DNA from: Thermoanaerobaculum aquaticum
GTDB taxonomy: Bacteria; Acidobacteriota; Thermoanaerobaculia; Thermoanaerobaculales; Thermoanaerobaculaceae
Reading direction: 5' to 3'
Assembly: GCF_000687145.1 (NCBI RefSeq)
Contig: NZ_JMFG01000037.1
Span: 1 to 36,362 of the forward strand
DNA: 36,362 nucleotides
A program made the translations under genes and the position numbers. The notes beneath the pieces were generated by a model. The model was not told the DNA's origin. It worked only from the letters and a program-made list of their open reading frames with translations, and made no database searches. How positions within the stretch are numbered: the first letter of the stretch is position 1; every line of letters begins with the position of its first letter. Shown here in pieces: positions 6,708-15,240 of this stretch.

Positions 6708-9700
6708 TCACCCCAGCCAGCGCCGGCTGAAAGCTTCGCGCATGCGGAACAACTCCAGGTACAAGCTGGGAACCACAAAAAGCGTGAGCGCGGTGGAAAC
6801 CGTAAGCCCGCCAATCACCGCCACCGCCAGCGGGCTCATGAGCTCCGCACCTTCGGCCGGATTTAGGGCCAAGGGGAGCATGCCCACCACGGTGGTGCCC
6901 ACGGTCATGAGGATGGGACGCACCCGCAGGGGAGCGGCCTCGAGGATGGCGGCCACCGGCTCCAGGCCGGTCTTGCGCCGCAGCTCGATGTACTCCACCA
7001 GCAGAATGCCGTTGTTCACCACAATCCCCGCCAAAAGGATCATGCCCAGCATGACCGGGGCGGATATCGGCAGGCCTGCCAGCGCCAGAGCACCCACCAC
7101 CCCCACCAGCGCCAGGGGAATGGCGCCCATGATGGCCAACGGCAGCGAAAACGACTCGTACTGCACCGCCATCACCGCAAACACCAAAAACACTGCCAGG
7201 CCAATCATAGTGAGGAAGATCCGCCGGTTTTCGGCAATGGTTTCCTCCTGCCCGCCAAAGCGCACCGTGTACCCCTCGGGCAAGGCAAAGCCCGCGAGCA
7301 CCTTTCGCACGGCGGCCGTGGCCTCGCCGGTGGACCACACCGAAGGCAGCGCTTGCGCGGTGACCCTCACCAGGCGGTTTTGGTTTTCCCGGAGGATGGT
7401 CTGCGGGGAGGAGCTTTCGTAAATTCTGGCCACGTCCCTTACCCGCACCGGCACGCCGGTACGGGGAAACAGCGGCACCGAGCCCAGCTCCGAGGCGGAC
7501 TGCACCAGCTCCCGGGGGAAGCGCACGCGCACGTCGAACTCCCGGTCCTGCTCGGTGAGCCGGGTGGCCACCGTGCCGCCCACCGCAGTGCGCACCGTGC
7601 GCCCCACCTCCCCCACGTCCAAACCGAGGGTGGTAGCCCGTACCCGGTCCACTTCCACCCGCAGCTCCGGGGCCGTGCGCTGGTAGGAGCTGTCCACGTT
7701 TACGAGCCCTGGCAGGCGGGCCAGCTGCGCCGCCAAATCGTTCCCCAACCGCTCCAGAGTGGCCAAATCCTCGCCGAAGATCTTCACCTCGATGTCCTCG
7801 GTGGAGGTGCCGGTGCGCAGACCCCGAATCCGCGGCGGGGACACCCGCACCTGGGCGTCCTTCAGGGCTGGCAGCTCCTTGAGCCTTTCCTGGGCCATTT
7901 GCACCCACTGCGCCGCCGACATGGACCGCTTCCGCCGGGGAGTGAGCTCCACCACCATGGACCCCACGGCGGGGTTGACGTTGACGCCCCGCCCCCAAAT
8001 GCCGCCACCGGCCACCGCAAAGACCTGCTTTACCTCCGGCAAGCTTGACACCAGCCGTTCCGCTTCCTTCACCGCCCTGTTGGTTACCTCCACCGAGGTA
8101 TCCGGCGGAAAACGCAAGAACACCCGCACTCGACCGTCATCCACCGGGGGAAGGAACTCGTTGCCCAACTGGCCCATGCCCCACAGGCTCAGGAAAAACG
8201 CAAGAAAAGCCCCGGCGAGTACCCATCCACGGTGTCGCAAGACCCACGGCAGCTGCCGCCGGTACAGGCCCTCCAGGCGCTCCACCACCGCAGGCACCCA
8301 GCGCAAAAACGCCACCTCCTCCAGGCGCGAGCGGCGCGCCTTCAGCCGGAACAGCTGGCCTGAAAGCATGGGCACCAGCGTCAAAGCCACCAGCAGCGAC
8401 ACCAAAATGGCAAAAGAAATCGTCAACAAAAGCTCGCGGAAAATGAGAGCCGCCAACCCGGAAATCAAAAGGAACGGCACCACCGCCGCCAGGTTGGTCA
8501 GGGTGGAGGCGGCCACCGCCGAGGCCACCTCCGCTGCCCCCTGGTGGGTAGCCTCCAGCGCGTCCTCACCCCTGCGCTGGTGGCGGTCAATGTTTTCCAG
8601 CATCACGATGGCGTTGTCCACCAGCATGCCAATGCCCAGGGCCAGGCCCCCCAGGGACATGAGGTTTAAGGTCATGCCCGAAACACCCATGAGCGCCAGG
8701 CACCCGAGGATGGAAAGGGGGATGGCCAGACCGATGATGACGGTGCGGCGCAGGGAGCGCAAGAAGAGGAACACCACCACCATGGCCAAAGCACCGCCCA
8801 CCAGCGCAGCGTTGCCCACGCCGGAAACCGCGGCACGCACGTAAAAGGCCTGGTCCTCCACCACCTGGGATGTCACGTCGGGGGGGAAGAAACCCTCGGC
8901 GTGGAGCCGGGCCAACACCCGGTTGCAGCCATCCACCACCGCCACGGTGTTGGCGTCAGGCTGCTTGGAAATCGCCACCTGCACCGCGGGTTTGCCGTTC
9001 AAGCGCACGTACACGCGGTTGTCGCGGTGGGTGTCCAGGACCCGGGCAATATCGGTGAGCGCCACCTCGCCCCCCGACCGCAGGGGGATGCGCACCCGCT
9101 CGATGTCCGCCACCGACCGGAACTTCCCCTTGGTCTTGGTGAGCACCTCCCGGGTTGCCGAGGAAACCCGGCCACCGGAGATGTCCACGTTTTCCTCCTG
9201 GATGCGGCTTAGAAGCTCGGAAACCGTGAGACCGTAAGAGCGCAGCCGCTCGGGGTCCACCACCACTTGAATTTCGCGGTCAAGACCCCCGGCCACGTCC
9301 ACGGAAGCCACCCCTTCCACGGTGAGCAGCTGCTTGGCCAGGGCGTCCTCGCACCAGCGCTTGAGCCAGGCCTCATCGCGGGTGGGTGAGGAAACCGCAA
9401 ACTGCAGCACGGGGATTTGCGACGGGTCAAACTTGAAGATGACCGGCGGGTCCACATCCCGGGGCAACGCGCCCCGCGCCTGGTCCAGCTTGGTGGAGGC
9501 GTCCCGCAGGGCAAAGTCCACATTGGTGCCATAGGAGAAGTGCAGGTCAACGCCGGAGCGTCCCTCCGAGGATTCCGAGGTAATGAGGATGGCGTTTTCG
9601 GTGGTGGCCAAGCGGGTTTCCAAAGGCTTGGTGACGGTTTGCTCCATCACCTCGGGGTCCACCCCCGGATAGGTCACCGAAGCCCGCACCTGCGGGTAGA

Positions 9701-9839
9701 TGATCTTGGGCAGGAGGTCCACCGCCAAGTTGGTCCCCAGGGCCAGACCCACCACGCAAATCCCCAGCGAAATGGTGATGGTCCCCACCGGGTGGGTAAT
9801 GGCCCAATGCACCAACCCCCGACGCTCCTGGGCTTTCAT
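6708..9839 (-). CDS. RND-type efflux pump, inner-membrane permease (AcrB/HAE1-like)
   Basis: This is a complete 1043-residue RND transporter, the usual length, with an N-terminal membrane helix, two large periplasmic porter loops and two six-helix blocks. The relay helix TM4 reads GMLVDNAIVMLENI, with D408 followed by N409 where AcrB has two aspartates. TM10 reads GIVVNNGILLVEY, with Asn where AcrB has the relay lysine. This D/N/N pattern is common in a broad subgroup of RND pumps of unknown substrate. It overlaps its adaptor gene by 4 bases (ATGA), so the two are co-translated. The substrate cannot be inferred. No outer-membrane channel gene is nearby. The 103 bases between its stop and the rplM promoter hold only a poor hairpin (6620-6639). 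Confidence 0.93.
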   Translation of the reverse strand: MKAQERRGLVHWAITHPVGTITISLGICVVGLALGTNLAVDLLPKIIYPQVRASVTYPGVDPEVMEQTVTKPLETRLATTENAILITSESSEGRSGVDLHFSYGTNVDFALRDASTKLDQARGALPRDVDPPVIFKFDPSQIPVLQFAVSSPTRDEAWLKRWCEDALAKQLLTVEGVASVDVAGGLDREIQVVVDPERLRSYGLTVSELLSRIQEENVDISGGRVSSATREVLTKTKGKFRSVADIERVRIPLRSGGEVALTDIARVLDTHRDNRVYVRLNGKPAVQVAISKQPDANTVAVVDGCNRVLARLHAEGFFPPDVTSQVVEDQAFYVRAAVSGVGNAALVGGALAMVVVFLFLRSLRRTVIIGLAIPLSILGCLALMGVSGMTLNLMSLGGLALGIGMLVDNAIVMLENIDRHQRRGEDALEATHQGAAEVASAVAASTLTNLAAVVPFLLISGLAALIFRELLLTISFAILVSLLVALTLVPMLSGQLFRLKARRSRLEEVAFLRWVPAVVERLEGLYRRQLPWVLRHRGWVLAGAFLAFFLSLWGMGQLGNEFLPPVDDGRVRVFLRFPPDTSVEVTNRAVKEAERLVSSLPEVKQVFAVAGGGIWGRGVNVNPAVGSMVVELTPRRKRSMSAAQWVQMAQERLKELPALKDAQVRVSPPRIRGLRTGTSTEDIEVKIFGEDLATLERLGNDLAAQLARLPGLVNVDSSYQRTAPELRVEVDRVRATTLGLDVGEVGRTVRTAVGGTVATRLTEQDREFDVRVRFPRELVQSASELGSVPLFPRTGVPVRVRDVARIYESSSPQTILRENQNRLVRVTAQALPSVWSTGEATAAVRKVLAGFALPEGYTVRFGGQEETIAENRRIFLTMIGLAVFLVFAVMAVQYESFSLPLAIMGAIPLALVGVVGALALAGLPISAPVMLGMILLAGIVVNNGILLVEYIELRRKTGLEPVAAILEAAPLRVRPILMTVGTTVVGMLPLALNPAEGAELMSPLAVAVIGGLTVSTALTLFVVPSLYLELFRMREAFSRRWLG

Positions 9840-10861
9840 TGCTCACCCTCCACGATCACCGGTTGTCCATCCCGCAACAACGAAGCCCCCTCCACCACCA
9901 CCCGCTCGCCGGGCGTCAACCCCGAGCTCACCAGCGCCTTGCCCCCCTGGCGCAGGCCCACCTGCACCGGCCGCACCCGGGCCACATCGCCTTCCACCAC
10001 GTACACAAAAGACGGAAACTCCGAGCCGCGCATGACCACGGTTTCAGGCAGCAGCAAAGCGTTGGGGATGCGCTCCAACAGCAGCTCGGCGCGGGCCAGA
10101 AAGCCCGGGCGCAGCCCGGCGGGGACCTCTTCCAGCACCAGCTCCACCGTCACCTGACGCGAGGCGGGATCGGCCGCCGGGAAGATGCGCTCGATGCGCG
10201 CGGAAAGGGGCGTGGCCGCCAGGGCATCCACCACCACGCTGGCGCGGTCCCCCACCTTCAGCTTCACCACATCCAGCTCCGAGACCGGCACCCGCAACAC
10301 CATGCGACCCGCCGCCAGCTCCACCACCGGGGAGCGGCTAGCCACCAGGCTGCCAATTTCCACGTGCCGAGCCGTCACCACACCGTCCACCGGCGCGGTA
10401 ATGCGGGTAAACGAGAGGCGGGTCCGCAGCGCACTGACCCGGGCCTGCGCCACCTGGAAGCTGGCGCGGGCGGCGTCGGCTTCCGCAGCGGTAATAAGCC
10501 CCTCCTTAACCAGCGACTGCGCTCGCTGCCACTGGCCGGAAGCTTCGGAAAGCCGCGCTTCCGCCTCCTCCAGTTGTGCCAAGAGCTCCCGGTCGTCCAG
10601 CCTGGCCAGGAGCTGCCCTTTTCTGACCCGATCCCCTTCCCGCACCAACAGCTCGGTCACCACCCCTTCTTCCTGGGCGGCCACCAGCACCCTGTGCTCC
10701 GGCTCCACGGTGCCCACCGCCGTTGCCCGCACCTCCAGCACCTCGGGCTTTACCGCGGTGACCTTCACCCGAACCGCCTGGGGGCCCCTGGGGGCTCCCT
10801 CCCGTCCACCCCCGCAGGCCACGAGGCCCACAAGTCCCAGAACTGGCCAAAAACGACCCAT
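9836..10861 (-). CDS. RND efflux periplasmic adaptor (membrane fusion protein), lipoprotein
   Basis: This is an HlyD/AcrA-type adaptor of 341 residues. The N-terminus is a lipoprotein signal with lipobox L-V-A-C and the acylated Cys at position 16. A lipoyl half-motif follows (EGVVTELLVREGDRVRKGQLL), then a short alpha-helical hairpin (residues about 95-145, ending LITAAEADAAR), then the second half-motif (ITAPVDGVVTARHVEIGSLV) and beta-barrel and membrane-proximal domains. It links the pump to an outer-membrane channel. The ATG follows GGAGGAGG. The 80 bases upstream have a GCGGCC direct repeat but no convincing promoter. Confidence 0.92.
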   Translation of the reverse strand: MGRFWPVLGLVGLVACGGGREGAPRGPQAVRVKVTAVKPEVLEVRATAVGTVEPEHRVLVAAQEEGVVTELLVREGDRVRKGQLLARLDDRELLAQLEEAEARLSEASGQWQRAQSLVKEGLITAAEADAARASFQVAQARVSALRTRLSFTRITAPVDGVVTARHVEIGSLVASRSPVVELAAGRMVLRVPVSELDVVKLKVGDRASVVVDALAATPLSARIERIFPAADPASRQVTVELVLEEVPAGLRPGFLARAELLLERIPNALLLPETVVMRGSEFPSFVYVVEGDVARVRPVQVGLRQGGKALVSSGLTPGERVVVEGASLLRDGQPVIVEGEQ

Positions 10862-10941
10862 GCCCTCCTCCGACCTTCTAGCGTACGCGCAAGCCAGGCA
10901 AAGGTTAATGCGGCCAAACGCGGCCCTGGGAAAACCGACTC

Positions 10942-12342
10942 TCAGCCCACCTGCACCTGCAGGGCCTTGGGCATCAGCGAGTGCAGCTGACCTCGACCGT
11001 AAAGCCCGCAGCCCAGGGCAAAGGCACCAAAGCGCACCAGCACGTAACCGGGGCTAACCCCTTCCGCCACCAGGTTTTGGCTTTGTCCCGAAACGAACCG
11101 CCAGGCGGCGGCTTCATCGGCAAGCTCCACCACCGAGGCTCGAATCCGCGGCGCCAGGAACTGCAAAGCAAAGGTCTTGGGCTTGGGACCCCGGGGGGTG
11201 TGCTGCAGCAAGGGCATGCCGAGCCCTTCCACGGTGACCCCTTCGAGAGGCCGCACGTGGGGAAGCGCCACCCAAAGCAGGCGGTTGCCCCGCTGCCAAA
11301 AGCGATAGCGCTGGAGGAGCTCGGGTTCAATACCAAAGCGTTGGGCCAGGGTGTCCACCGGCTCCCAGGACGCGGGAGCAAAGGCCGGGGTTTTCCTTGA
11401 AAGCGGGCGGGTCTCCGTGGCCAGCGGTACATCGGTGCGGCGAATGCGGGCTACGAAAAACCCGCCGGTGTCGTTGAGGTGCGGCCAGAACCGCTTGGCG
11501 TGAACCACATCGGGGCGGAAGCTTTTCCCCTGCCAGGCCGTGATCCCCGGGGCGGATTGCAACCCGGGGATCTCAAAGGGCTCCACGTAGCCCCAGTCAC
11601 CCAGGGCCGCATCCAAAACCGCCTCGTTTTCGTCGGGGGAAAAGGTGCAGGTGCTGTAAACCACCACGCCTCCCGGCTTGGCCAAAGCCAGAGCCCGCTG
11701 GAGGAGCTTTTTTTGCAGCGCCTGCACCGTCCGGCGAAAGCCCTCCGGCGCCGCCTTAAAGCTCTTCACCGGCTTGCGCACGGTACCCTCTCCGGTGCAC
11801 GGCGCATCCAGAAGCACCCGGTCCCATTGCCCTTCGGCCAGCGGCACCCAGCGGCCATCCCCCCAGGTAACCACCACGTTTAAAAGCCCCATGCGATCCA
11901 CGGTGGCGCGCAAACCGGAAAGGCGATCCATTTGCGCTTCGTTGGCCACCACCAGGCCCTGGGGCCCTACCTTTAAGGCAATTTGCGCGGTTTTGCCCCC
12001 AGGGGAGGCGCAGAGGTCCACGATCCTCTCGCCCGGTTGCGGGTCCAGGGCCACCACTGCGGTGAGCGCAATTTCCTCCTGCACGTAGTACCACCCGGCC
12101 AAAAAGGCCAGCGTTGCCCCAGGACGCTCCCAGCCCCGCACCCGGTAAGCGCCGGGATACCAGCTCACCGGCTCGGGAACAACGCCCACGCTTTGCAGGT
12201 AGGCAAGACAGACTTCGGGTTGCGCCTTCAGCGGGTTAACCCAAAAGCTCACCGGCAACGGCGAAGAAAGCGCCGAAAGGAAAGCCGAAGGATCATCCAC
12301 CAACGGCAGGTACTGGGCAAAGGTCTCAGCCCACGAAGCCAA
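10942..12342 (-). CDS. RsmF/NOP2/Sun-type rRNA (cytosine-5-)-methyltransferase
   Basis: This is a SAM-dependent RNA m5C methyltransferase of about 466 residues, the length of RsmF/YebU. The SAM site is IVDLCASPGGKTAQIAL. The two catalytic cysteines are in DAPCTGEGTVRK (motif IV) and YSTCTFSPDENE (motif VI). A C-terminal PUA-like region ending near CGLYGRGQ probably binds rRNA. I prefer the TTG at 12342, which has GGGGAG upstream and matches the family start. An ATG at 12396 would add 18 residues without homology that overlap the divergent malQ start. Whether it acts on 16S position 1407 or another site cannot be told. Confidence 0.88.
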   Translation of the reverse strand: MASWAETFAQYLPLVDDPSAFLSALSSPLPVSFWVNPLKAQPEVCLAYLQSVGVVPEPVSWYPGAYRVRGWERPGATLAFLAGWYYVQEEIALTAVVALDPQPGERIVDLCASPGGKTAQIALKVGPQGLVVANEAQMDRLSGLRATVDRMGLLNVVVTWGDGRWVPLAEGQWDRVLLDAPCTGEGTVRKPVKSFKAAPEGFRRTVQALQKKLLQRALALAKPGGVVVYSTCTFSPDENEAVLDAALGDWGYVEPFEIPGLQSAPGITAWQGKSFRPDVVHAKRFWPHLNDTGGFFVARIRRTDVPLATETRPLSRKTPAFAPASWEPVDTLAQRFGIEPELLQRYRFWQRGNRLLWVALPHVRPLEGVTVEGLGMPLLQHTPRGPKPKTFALQFLAPRIRASVVELADEAAAWRFVSGQSQNLVAEGVSPGYVLVRFGAFALGCGLYGRGQLHSLMPKALQVQVG

Positions 12343-12379
12343 AGGAGCTCCCCTCTTCTGCCAGCCACGCTGGCGGCAA

Positions 12380-12389
12380 ATGCTAGCAT
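12380..12389. promoter_or_regulatory. Palindromic extended -10 element shared by divergent rsmF-like gene and malQ
   Basis: ATGCTAGCAT is a perfect 10-base palindrome and therefore presents TGC-TAGCAT, an extended -10 form, on both strands. Rightwards it would start transcription at or next to the malQ ATG (12395). Leftwards it would give a leader of roughly 30 bases before the TTG at 12342. An inverted repeat GCCAGC-CAC-GCTGGC (12360-12374) lies beside it and could be an operator. No good -35 box is visible on either side. This is inference from sequence only. Confidence 0.35.
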
Positions 12390-12394
12390 CGGGC

Positions 12395-13867
12395 ATGCGC
12401 TGGACCCGTTCTTTTGGGGTGCTTTTGCCGGTAACCTCGCTGCCAGCAAGCCCCCTCTTTGGCGATTTTGGCCCTCAGGCCCGCAACTTCGGGTCGTTCC
12501 TTAAAAGCGCGGGAGCCCGCTTTTGGCAGGTGCTCCCTCTAAACCCGCCAGGACCGGGGTTTTCGCCTTACTCTTCCCCTTCGAGCTTTGCCGGAAACCC
12601 CCTTTTGGTGAGCCCCGAGCTGCTCTGCCGGGAGGGCCTGCTGGCGCCGGAAGAGCTGGAAGGCATGCCCGCCGGCACCCGCTGGGCCCAGTACGAGCTT
12701 TCTCCGCTGCGCCAGCGGCTTTTGGACCTGGCTTTTGCCCGTTTTCAAAAAACAGGCTGGCGTGCCGCGGAATTTACCGCTTTTGGGGAGCGGGAGGCCT
12801 GGTGGCTGGAGGATTGGGCGCTCTTTTCGGTAGCAAAAAAGGCCTTTGGCGACCAGCCCTTCTGGCTCTGGCCCGAGGAGCTGGCCCACCGTAAGCCTGC
12901 CGCTCTCCAGCGCTTTGCCGCCCAAAACTCCCAGCGCATCGAGCAGGTGAAGTTTGAGCAGTTGCTCTTTGAGCTGCAGTGGCAGGCGCTGCGGAGGGAG
13001 CTTTCCCCCATCCAGATCATCGGCGATGTGCCGTTCTACGTGGCCCTGGACTCCGCCGACGTATGGGCCCACCCGGAGCTTTTCAAGCTGGGCCCTGACC
13101 TTCGTCCTCTGGCGGTGGCCGGCGTCCCCCCGGACTACTTTTCCCCCGACGGCCAGCTGTGGGGAAACCCCACCTACCGCTGGGAAGCCCATCAGGAAAG
13201 CGGCTTTGCCTGGTGGCGTGCCCGCCTGCAGCGGGCCCTGGCGCTTTACGACCTGGTGCGCCTGGATCACTTCCGGGGTTTTGCGGCGGCCTGGGAGGTG
13301 CCCGCCGGAGAACCCACAGCCCGCCACGGAGCGTGGGTGCCCAGCCCCGGGGAGGAGCTCTTCCGCTCCCTGGGACACGATCTTCCCCTCATTGCCGAAG
13401 ATTTGGGGCACATCACCGAGGACGTGGAAAAACTGCGGGACTGCCTGGGCATTCCGGGCATGGCGGTGCTGCAGTTTGCCTTTGACCCCGGGAGCCGCTC
13501 CAGGTTTCTCCCGCACTTTCACCGGCAAAACCTGGTGGTTTACACCGGCACCCACGACAACAACACCGCCCAGGGCTGGTGGGAAGAGGAAGCAACCGAG
13601 GAAGTGCGCGCCTTTTTCCGCGTTTATGCCGGCAACGATGAGCCGCCCCACCGGGCTTTGATCCGCCTGGCGATGGCTTCGGTGGCCAACCTCGCCATCC
13701 TCCCCATGCAGGACGTTTTGGGCTTGCCTTCATCCTGCCGGCTGAACCGGCCGGGGACCGCCTCCGGCAACTGGCGCTTCCGTCTGCTGGAAGAGGAGCT
13801 CCATCCGGACCCCGCTGCGTGGCTGCGGCACTTGGCCTGGGTTTACGATCGGCTCGCCGACGTTTAG
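12395..13867 (+). CDS. malQ: 4-alpha-glucanotransferase (amylomaltase), GH77
   Basis: This GH77 enzyme of 490 residues transfers maltodextrin segments between alpha-1,4-glucans in glycogen and maltose metabolism. The N-terminal GVLLPVTSLPASPLFGDFGP is typical of the short bacterial/Thermus type. All three catalytic acids are present: the nucleophile D291 (VRLDHFRGF), the acid/base E335 (LIAEDLG) and D388 (GTHDNNT). The C-terminus carries NRPGTASGNWRFR. I chose the ATG at 12395. The reading frame allows an ATG five codons upstream. Neither start has a clear Shine-Dalgarno, and leaderless translation is possible. No partner starch gene is adjacent. Confidence 0.95.
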   Translation: MRWTRSFGVLLPVTSLPASPLFGDFGPQARNFGSFLKSAGARFWQVLPLNPPGPGFSPYSSPSSFAGNPLLVSPELLCREGLLAPEELEGMPAGTRWAQYELSPLRQRLLDLAFARFQKTGWRAAEFTAFGEREAWWLEDWALFSVAKKAFGDQPFWLWPEELAHRKPAALQRFAAQNSQRIEQVKFEQLLFELQWQALRRELSPIQIIGDVPFYVALDSADVWAHPELFKLGPDLRPLAVAGVPPDYFSPDGQLWGNPTYRWEAHQESGFAWWRARLQRALALYDLVRLDHFRGFAAAWEVPAGEPTARHGAWVPSPGEELFRSLGHDLPLIAEDLGHITEDVEKLRDCLGIPGMAVLQFAFDPGSRSRFLPHFHRQNLVVYTGTHDNNTAQGWWEEEATEEVRAFFRVYAGNDEPPHRALIRLAMASVANLAILPMQDVLGLPSSCRLNRPGTASGNWRFRLLEEELHPDPAAWLRHLAWVYDRLADV

Positions 13868-13903
13868 CGCCGCCGTTTCCGGGCTAGGAGACCCCAAAAG
13901 CCC

Positions 13904-13933
13904 TTGTAGCACCTGGGAACTTCGTGATAGATT
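13904..13933 (+). promoter_or_regulatory. Candidate promoter of the DUF1015-serA-serC operon
   Basis: TTGTAG (13904-13909) and TAGATT (13928-13933) are 18 bases apart, and the -10 is preceded by TGA, an extended -10. The match to consensus is moderate. It lies in the 101-base gap after malQ, about 35 bases before the start codon, where the operon needs a promoter. A small hairpin follows at 13941-13956. Confidence 0.4.
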
Positions 13934-13940
13934 TCGCAAG

Positions 13941-13956
13941 CGACGGGGATCCGTCG
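13941..13956 (+). promoter_or_regulatory. Leader hairpin touching the Shine-Dalgarno of the DUF1015 gene
   Basis: CGACGG-GGAT-CCGTCG forms a 6-bp G-C-rich stem with a 4-base loop. Its last base is the first base of the Shine-Dalgarno GGGAGG (13956-13961). In the RNA the hairpin would sit directly beside the ribosome-binding site and could affect initiation. It has no U-tract and is not a terminator. Confidence 0.35.
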
Positions 13957-13968
13957 GGAGGTGTGCTT

Positions 13969-15207
13969 ATGTCCGATGTTCGACCGTTTCGCGCGCTACG
14001 TCCCCGCCCGGAGCTGGCAGCCCAAGTGGCGGCGCCTCCGTACGACGTGGTTTCCTCCGAAGAAGCGCGAAAGCTCGCGGAAGGCAAGCCCTACTCGTTT
14101 TTGCACATCAACAAGCCGGAAATTGACCTCCCTCCTGACGTGGACCTCTACGACGACCGGGTGTACGCCCAGGGGGCCAGCAACCTGCGAAAGTTCATGG
14201 CCGAAGGGGTGTTTTTCCGGGAACAGGAGCCCCGCTTTTACGTGTACCAGCAGAAGATGGGCAACCACGTGCAGGCCGGCGTGGTGGCAGCGGTGAGCGT
14301 GGCCGAGTACGATGCCGGGCTCATCAAGCGCCATGAGCTCACCCGCAAGGATAAGGAAGACGACCGCACCCGGCACGTGGACGAACTGAACGCCAACGAC
14401 GAGCCGGTTTTCCTCACCTACCGCCAGCTTGCAGCCATTGATGCCCTGGTGGATCAGGTGCGGGCCGGTGCGCCGCTTTACGATTTCGTGGCGGAGGATG
14501 GCATTGGCCACACGGTGTGGGTGGTGCCGTCCGAGCTCGCCGCAAACCTGCAACAGGCTTTCCAGCAGGTGCCGGCCCTTTACGTGGCCGATGGCCATCA
14601 CCGTACCGCGGCGGCAGCCCGGGTGGGGCGGGAACGCAAGGCCAAGAACCCCCAGCACCGCGGGGACGAGCCCTACAACTACTTCATGGCCGTGCTTTTC
14701 CCCCACAACCAGCTGCAAATCTTGGACTACAACCGCGTGGTGAAAGACCTGGGCGGGCTTTCGCCTGAGGCTTTTCTCAGCAAAGTGGCAGAAAAATTCA
14801 GGGTGGAAAAGGCCAGCAGTGGGCGTCCCGAAAAGCGGCACCAGTTTGGCATGTACCTCCAAGGGCAGTGGTACCGTCTTGAAGCCGTTCCCGGAAGCTT
14901 CCGGGAGGACGACCCCATCGGCAGCCTGGACGTTTCCATCCTGCAGGAAAACCTCCTGGCGCCGGTTTTGGGGATCACCGACCCGCGTACCGACAAGCGC
15001 ATTGACTTCATCGGCGGCATCCGGGGCCTTTCCGCCCTGGAGCAACGGGTGGCGGAAGGCTGGGCGGTGGCTTTTGCCCTCTACCCCACATCCTTGGAGC
15101 AAGTGATGGCGGTGGCCGATGCCGGCCTCATCATGCCGCCCAAGTCCACATGGTTTGAACCCAAGCTGCGGTCCGGGCTTTTGGTCCGCACCTTGGACAC
15201 CTGGTAA
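13969..15207 (+). CDS. DUF1015 family protein in a serine biosynthesis operon; possible phosphoserine/serine phosphotransfer enzyme
   Basis: This is a 412-residue soluble protein of the DUF1015 family, with no signal peptide or membrane helix. It opens with VRPFRALRPRPELAAQVAAPPYDVV. It carries the family signature around residues 120-150 (KRHELTRKDKEDDRTRH, then ANDEP) and YVADGHHRTAAAA at 205-217. The DGHHR motif (208-212) resembles the active-site motif of free serine kinases (SerK, SbnI) of the ParB/Srx superfamily, as I recall it. The gene is the first of an operon with serA and serC, and no serB is present. I infer that it may catalyse or control the phosphoserine-to-serine step, but this is unproven. 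The ATG at 13969 is chosen because of the GGGAGG 7 bases upstream. Confidence 0.8.
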   Translation: MSDVRPFRALRPRPELAAQVAAPPYDVVSSEEARKLAEGKPYSFLHINKPEIDLPPDVDLYDDRVYAQGASNLRKFMAEGVFFREQEPRFYVYQQKMGNHVQAGVVAAVSVAEYDAGLIKRHELTRKDKEDDRTRHVDELNANDEPVFLTYRQLAAIDALVDQVRAGAPLYDFVAEDGIGHTVWVVPSELAANLQQAFQQVPALYVADGHHRTAAAARVGRERKAKNPQHRGDEPYNYFMAVLFPHNQLQILDYNRVVKDLGGLSPEAFLSKVAEKFRVEKASSGRPEKRHQFGMYLQGQWYRLEAVPGSFREDDPIGSLDVSILQENLLAPVLGITDPRTDKRIDFIGGIRGLSALEQRVAEGWAVAFALYPTSLEQVMAVADAGLIMPPKSTWFEPKLRSGLLVRTLDTW

Positions 15208-15240
15208 TTGCCGGTTCGCCGGCAGGAAAGGAGAAGCACC

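Noticed and set aside
6601-7998. Minus-strand open frame of 465 codons inside the RND pump gene
   Set aside because: It is a frame-shifted shadow of the 1043-residue pump, rich in G, A, R and H, with no domain.
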